64,000 nucleotides of DNA from Veillonella rogosae JCM 15642. GTDB taxonomy: Bacteria > Bacillota > Negativicutes > Veillonellales > Veillonellaceae. Below the pieces are notes generated by a model. It was not told the DNA's origin and made no database searches. It worked only from the letters and a program-made list of their open reading frames with translations. Below are positions 61,176 through 64,000 of the stretch, one piece after another. Location of the stretch: NCBI RefSeq assembly GCF_002959775.1, contig NZ_PPCX01000015.1, positions 1 to 64,000 of the forward strand, given 5' to 3'. How positions within the stretch are numbered: the stretch's first letter is position 1; each line of letters starts with the position of its first letter. Made by a program: the position numbers and the translations under genes.

Positions 61176-61332
61176 ATGTACCCCCAAAACAAATAAAAAC
61201 ATATAACTATACATTACGTGTTTAGTATAGCACATTATGAATTTTTAATGAACTTCTTGTTACAGCAAAATACAAGTCTTAAAATTATAGAGATTAATGT
61301 ATATTTTATAAAAAATATTAAATAAATAACAT

Positions 61333-62934
61333 TTACAGCACATTAACTTCATCATAGATTGGTTGAACAATCCATTCACCATTTGTATTCATTACGCCCC
61401 ATTTACCTTTAGATTTTACTGGTGCATAACCATGTCTAAACATAGCTGCTTGACTGATAGTTTTATCCTTATCACGGAATAAAACCTTACCAGTTTCATC
61501 GATTAATTGATATTCAGCAGAACCTTTATGTACCCATGCATATTGACCACCAAAGACATCAATAGACATATCTTTTAATGTAGTGAATACAACTTGTCCA
61601 CTATTCATATCAATTAACTGTCTATTTTCACCTTTTACAACAGACATACGTGTAGGACTAACAAAATCAATAGAATCAAATACAAATGGAACGACTTGTT
61701 TTCCTGTTACCACATTAAAGACACCAGACTTTTCATTATCTTTGTTTTTTAGCACAATTAAGCTGCTGGAATAATCCATTATACCAGCATCATAGTTACC
61801 AGGCTGAATCACGTATTGGCCTTGACGATTCATGAAGCCAAGTTTGCCTTCATTTTTAACTAAAGTACCATGCTCTGTCATTGGCCATACCGCATCATTT
61901 TTACTGTCAATTACAATGTTGCCATTACGGTCAAGATAACCACGTTTTACACCATCGTAAACTGGATTCCATGCATCACCATAGTAAAACCCACCATGAT
62001 TACTTAAACCAATACCGACTGCCAAGCCAAGTAAACCACCGAAGTTAAACTTACTAATATGGCGTCTATATTCTGCTAAACCGTTCTTATATGGATCGAT
62101 ATCATTTGTAGGTGCTTCGAAAACTGTATTACCACTACCATCAATAGCAACTGTTTTACCTTTTGCATTTTTAACAAATGCACGATCTTCGCTAAATCCA
62201 GTATAAACCTCTTTAAATTGAGGTTCGATTACAGTTTTCCCAGACGCATCATTAAAGCCCCATTTGCTTTTTACAGAGAAAGAAGTATAGGAGCTACTTG
62301 CATACTCAGTATTATCCTTTTGAACATTGCCATCAAGAGCAGCATCAGCTATAGCTTTACGTGTATATTTATCAGTCTTATAGTGTTGATACGCTTCTTC
62401 ACTATTCGCCGCTACCGCTGTACCATCACCTTTAATATGTTCTAATTCTTTTTTTCTTCTTACAAAGAATGTACCGTCCGCGGAAATGCTAGATTCCATT
62501 TCTTTAAATTGTGCCTCAAGTAATACTTTACCATCAGTACCAACTAACCCCCATTTACCACTTTGTTTAACCATAGCCAATTGGCCAAGCTTAATATAAC
62601 CATCATTTGCTACTACATTTTGTAATGCTTTGATAGCTTCTGGAGCTTTTTGCTGAGGACTAATAATCGGTGCCGCTACATAATCACCTAACCGCCCAAG
62701 GCCTACAGATACAGATGCACCGCTAGATTTAGTAGAAGTTTTTTCCGTACTAGAAACCGTTGCAGAAGACGTAGATGTGGAATGTTGTTCACGTGTAACT
62801 CGAGTACTAGTAGATGTTGGTGTATCATGGTTTGTTACGGTAGTACTACTTGTAGATTCTGTGGCTGCAAAAGCTGTTGTAGACATAGCCGCCAACACAC
62901 AAGCGACTAATAAGGATTTCTTGTTAAGATTCAT
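61333..62934 (-). CDS. Exported WG-repeat protein
   Basis: 533 residues with a signal peptide (SLLVACVLAAMSTTAFA), a Ser/Thr-rich low-complexity linker (about 24-75) and repeated WG units: SGKWGLVGTDGKVLLEAQFK, SKWGFNDASGKTVIEPQFKE, GKLGFMNRQGQYVIQP and a final GKWGVMNTNGEWIVQPIYDE. WG repeats form beta-propeller-like or solenoid folds used in protein binding. A Gly-rich hydrophobic stretch lies in the middle (FGGLLGLAVGIGLSN). Location is probably periplasm or cell surface. AAGGAGAGG precedes the ATG. Confidence 0.88.
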   Translation of the reverse strand: MNLNKKSLLVACVLAAMSTTAFAATESTSSTTVTNHDTPTSTSTRVTREQHSTSTSSATVSSTEKTSTKSSGASVSVGLGRLGDYVAAPIISPQQKAPEAIKALQNVVANDGYIKLGQLAMVKQSGKWGLVGTDGKVLLEAQFKEMESSISADGTFFVRRKKELEHIKGDGTAVAANSEEAYQHYKTDKYTRKAIADAALDGNVQKDNTEYASSSYTSFSVKSKWGFNDASGKTVIEPQFKEVYTGFSEDRAFVKNAKGKTVAIDGSGNTVFEAPTNDIDPYKNGLAEYRRHISKFNFGGLLGLAVGIGLSNHGGFYYGDAWNPVYDGVKRGYLDRNGNIVIDSKNDAVWPMTEHGTLVKNEGKLGFMNRQGQYVIQPGNYDAGIMDYSSSLIVLKNKDNEKSGVFNVVTGKQVVPFVFDSIDFVSPTRMSVVKGENRQLIDMNSGQVVFTTLKDMSIDVFGGQYAWVHKGSAEYQLIDETGKVLFRDKDKTISQAAMFRHGYAPVKSKGKWGVMNTNGEWIVQPIYDEVNVL

Positions 62935-63095
62935 AAACCTCTCCTTTTACAAATTAAACTCAGGTACAAAACAATAATAACTATACCAAAGCCATATATT
63001 AAAAAATATATAAAATTTATTAACATAAATTATACTATACAGACCTTCCAAAAGACAACAAAGGATGAAAAATTCTTCATTTACCATTTATTTGA

Positions 63096-63108
63096 TATAA
63101 TAAAAGCT
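63096..63108 (+). promoter_or_regulatory. Extended -10 promoter of a possibly leaderless gene
   Basis: TGATATAAT (extended -10, TATAAT at 63096-63101) is followed by only seven bases before the ATG at 63109. The transcript would start at or next to the start codon. No Shine-Dalgarno sequence is present, and the -35 region is poor (TTCTTC). Confidence 0.5.
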
Positions 63109-64000
63109 ATGAAAACAGCAACGATAATCGACTTGATTGTAGATTCTGATGTACATACACAGTCTATGAATCATATTATAAAACAACAACATATTTCTCA
63201 GCGCATGAGGCGGCGTCTACGAAACGAGGGCATCATAATCGTTAATGATGAGCCCGCCACTTGGAATACTCTAGTTCACGGTGGAGATCATCTTGTCATG
63301 AAGTTAACGCCAGAACAGGAATTCAGCCTCAGTCCTATGGATTTAGATATCGTCTATGAAGACGAGCACATCTTGGTCATTAACAAAGCGGCTGGTGTTC
63401 TTATGCATCCCACCTCGACCGTGCGAGATCATACACTAGCTAACGGAGTGCTATATTACTATCAAGAAACTCATCAGCATTATGATTTCCATCCGGTACA
63501 CCGATTAGATAAAGATACATCTGGTATTGTCATCATCGCTAAGACTTCAGTAGTGCAACATGCATTTGATAAAAAGCATACACACTTCCATAAATCTTAC
63601 GATGCTATCGTTGAGGGAAAACTTCCCGCTGTACCTTTAACCATTAATTGGCCTATAGGGCGTAAACCAGGTAGTATCATTGAGCGCTATTGTACTAATG
63701 AAGGAAAGCCTGCTCGCACCGATATAACCGTTATTAGCCATAATACTAGACCTATAGTTGATAAAAGTCCTATTATCGATAGTAATACTATTATCGGTAG
63801 TAACAATATGGCTGATAGGAATTGTGAGACGCACTTCACTCACCTGCAATGCTTATTACACACAGGGCGCACCCATCAGATTCGAGTTCATGTATCTCAA
63901 TTGGGCTATCCCCTTGCGGGCGATGACTTATATGGGGGCCATTTAGATTATATCCAGCGCCAAGCACTACACGCAGCGCGAGTTAGCTTTCACCATCCAA
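63109..64000 (+). CDS. RluA-family 23S rRNA/tRNA pseudouridine synthase, 3' truncated
   Basis: At least 297 codons, open at the right edge. An S4-like N-terminal domain (SQRMRRRLRNEGIIIVND) precedes the catalytic domain with IVYEDEHILVINKAAGVLMH, the signature HRLDKDTSGIVIIAK containing the catalytic aspartate, KSYDAIVEGK, and the late LLHTGRTHQIRVHVSQLGYP and GDDLYGG motifs. These place it with RluA/RluC/RluD enzymes. An insertion between PARTDITVIS and THLQCLLHTG (rich in Ile, Asn and Ser) is longer than usual. The exact uridine target cannot be read. Confidence 0.93.
   Translation, partial: MKTATIIDLIVDSDVHTQSMNHIIKQQHISQRMRRRLRNEGIIIVNDEPATWNTLVHGGDHLVMKLTPEQEFSLSPMDLDIVYEDEHILVINKAAGVLMHPTSTVRDHTLANGVLYYYQETHQHYDFHPVHRLDKDTSGIVIIAKTSVVQHAFDKKHTHFHKSYDAIVEGKLPAVPLTINWPIGRKPGSIIERYCTNEGKPARTDITVISHNTRPIVDKSPIIDSNTIIGSNNMADRNCETHFTHLQCLLHTGRTHQIRVHVSQLGYPLAGDDLYGGHLDYIQRQALHAARVSFHHP

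Noticed and set aside
63637-63849. Minus-strand 70-codon open frame
   Set aside because: Antisense to the catalytic part of the RluA-type gene, which has all family motifs.

Overview
The window looks like a chromosome segment of Veillonella or a close relative (Negativicutes, the diderm Firmicutes). The base composition is AT-rich. The cell-division cluster has a Firmicutes layout (DivIB-type FtsQ, YlxW, Sbp), yet the outer-envelope genes are of diderm type: a small beta-barrel protein, a giant YadA-type trimeric autotransporter and a two-partner secretion pair. Superoxide reductase and an anaerobic-type (CbiK/CbiD/CbiG) cobalamin pathway indicate an obligate anaerobe. The genus is inferred from gene content, not from a database search.

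Layout. 1-188 holds the 5' end of an IS1249-like transposase, cut by the window edge. 459-2529 holds an aminotransferase and a small outer-membrane barrel. 2610-16369 is a minus-strand dcw operon reading mraZ, rsmH, ftsL, murE, murF, mraY, murD, murG, murC, ddl, ftsQ, ylxW, sbp, ftsZ. ftsI, ftsW, murB and ftsA are absent from their usual places. 16754-25180 is one gene for a 2808-residue trimeric autotransporter with an extended signal peptide, a glutamine-rich tract, long Asn-rich coiled-coil repeats, a YadA anchor and an unusual tail after the anchor. 25554-32627 holds housekeeping genes: thioredoxin, a CoA-binding protein, gluQRS, an M16 peptidase, a small unknown, aspartokinase and superoxide reductase.

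32850-37538 is the first cobalamin block (two cbiK paralogues, cbiL, cbiA, cobO). 37658-48547 is a contact-dependent-inhibition-like locus: a TpsB exporter, a CdiA-like protein broken by one in-frame stop near its N-terminus, and three small membrane proteins downstream of the toxin end, two of them DUF805. A roughly 95-bp direct repeat brackets two of these small genes and reaches the cbiK paralogue, leaving a nine-codon fossil of a DUF805 gene start. 49138-52965 holds a third, exported CbiK with a BtuF-like lipoprotein, convergent with a FecCD-type permease and ATPase. 53205-59578 is the second cobalamin operon (cbiD-E-T-F-G-H-J-C). 59650-62934 holds a YajQ protein and two exported proteins. 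An RluA-type pseudouridine synthase on the plus strand runs off the right edge and may be leaderless.

How the genes work together. The two cobalamin blocks supply most corrin-ring steps from sirohydrochlorin to adenosylated cobyrinate diamide; the exported CbiK and the ABC genes probably handle a tetrapyrrole or corrinoid at the cell surface. The most unusual parts are the CbiK family (one cytoplasmic, one exported, one lacking its metal ligands), the split CdiA with an unrecognised C-terminus and DUF805 neighbours, a ten-base homopolymer in the exporter promoter, and the polyglutamine autotransporter.
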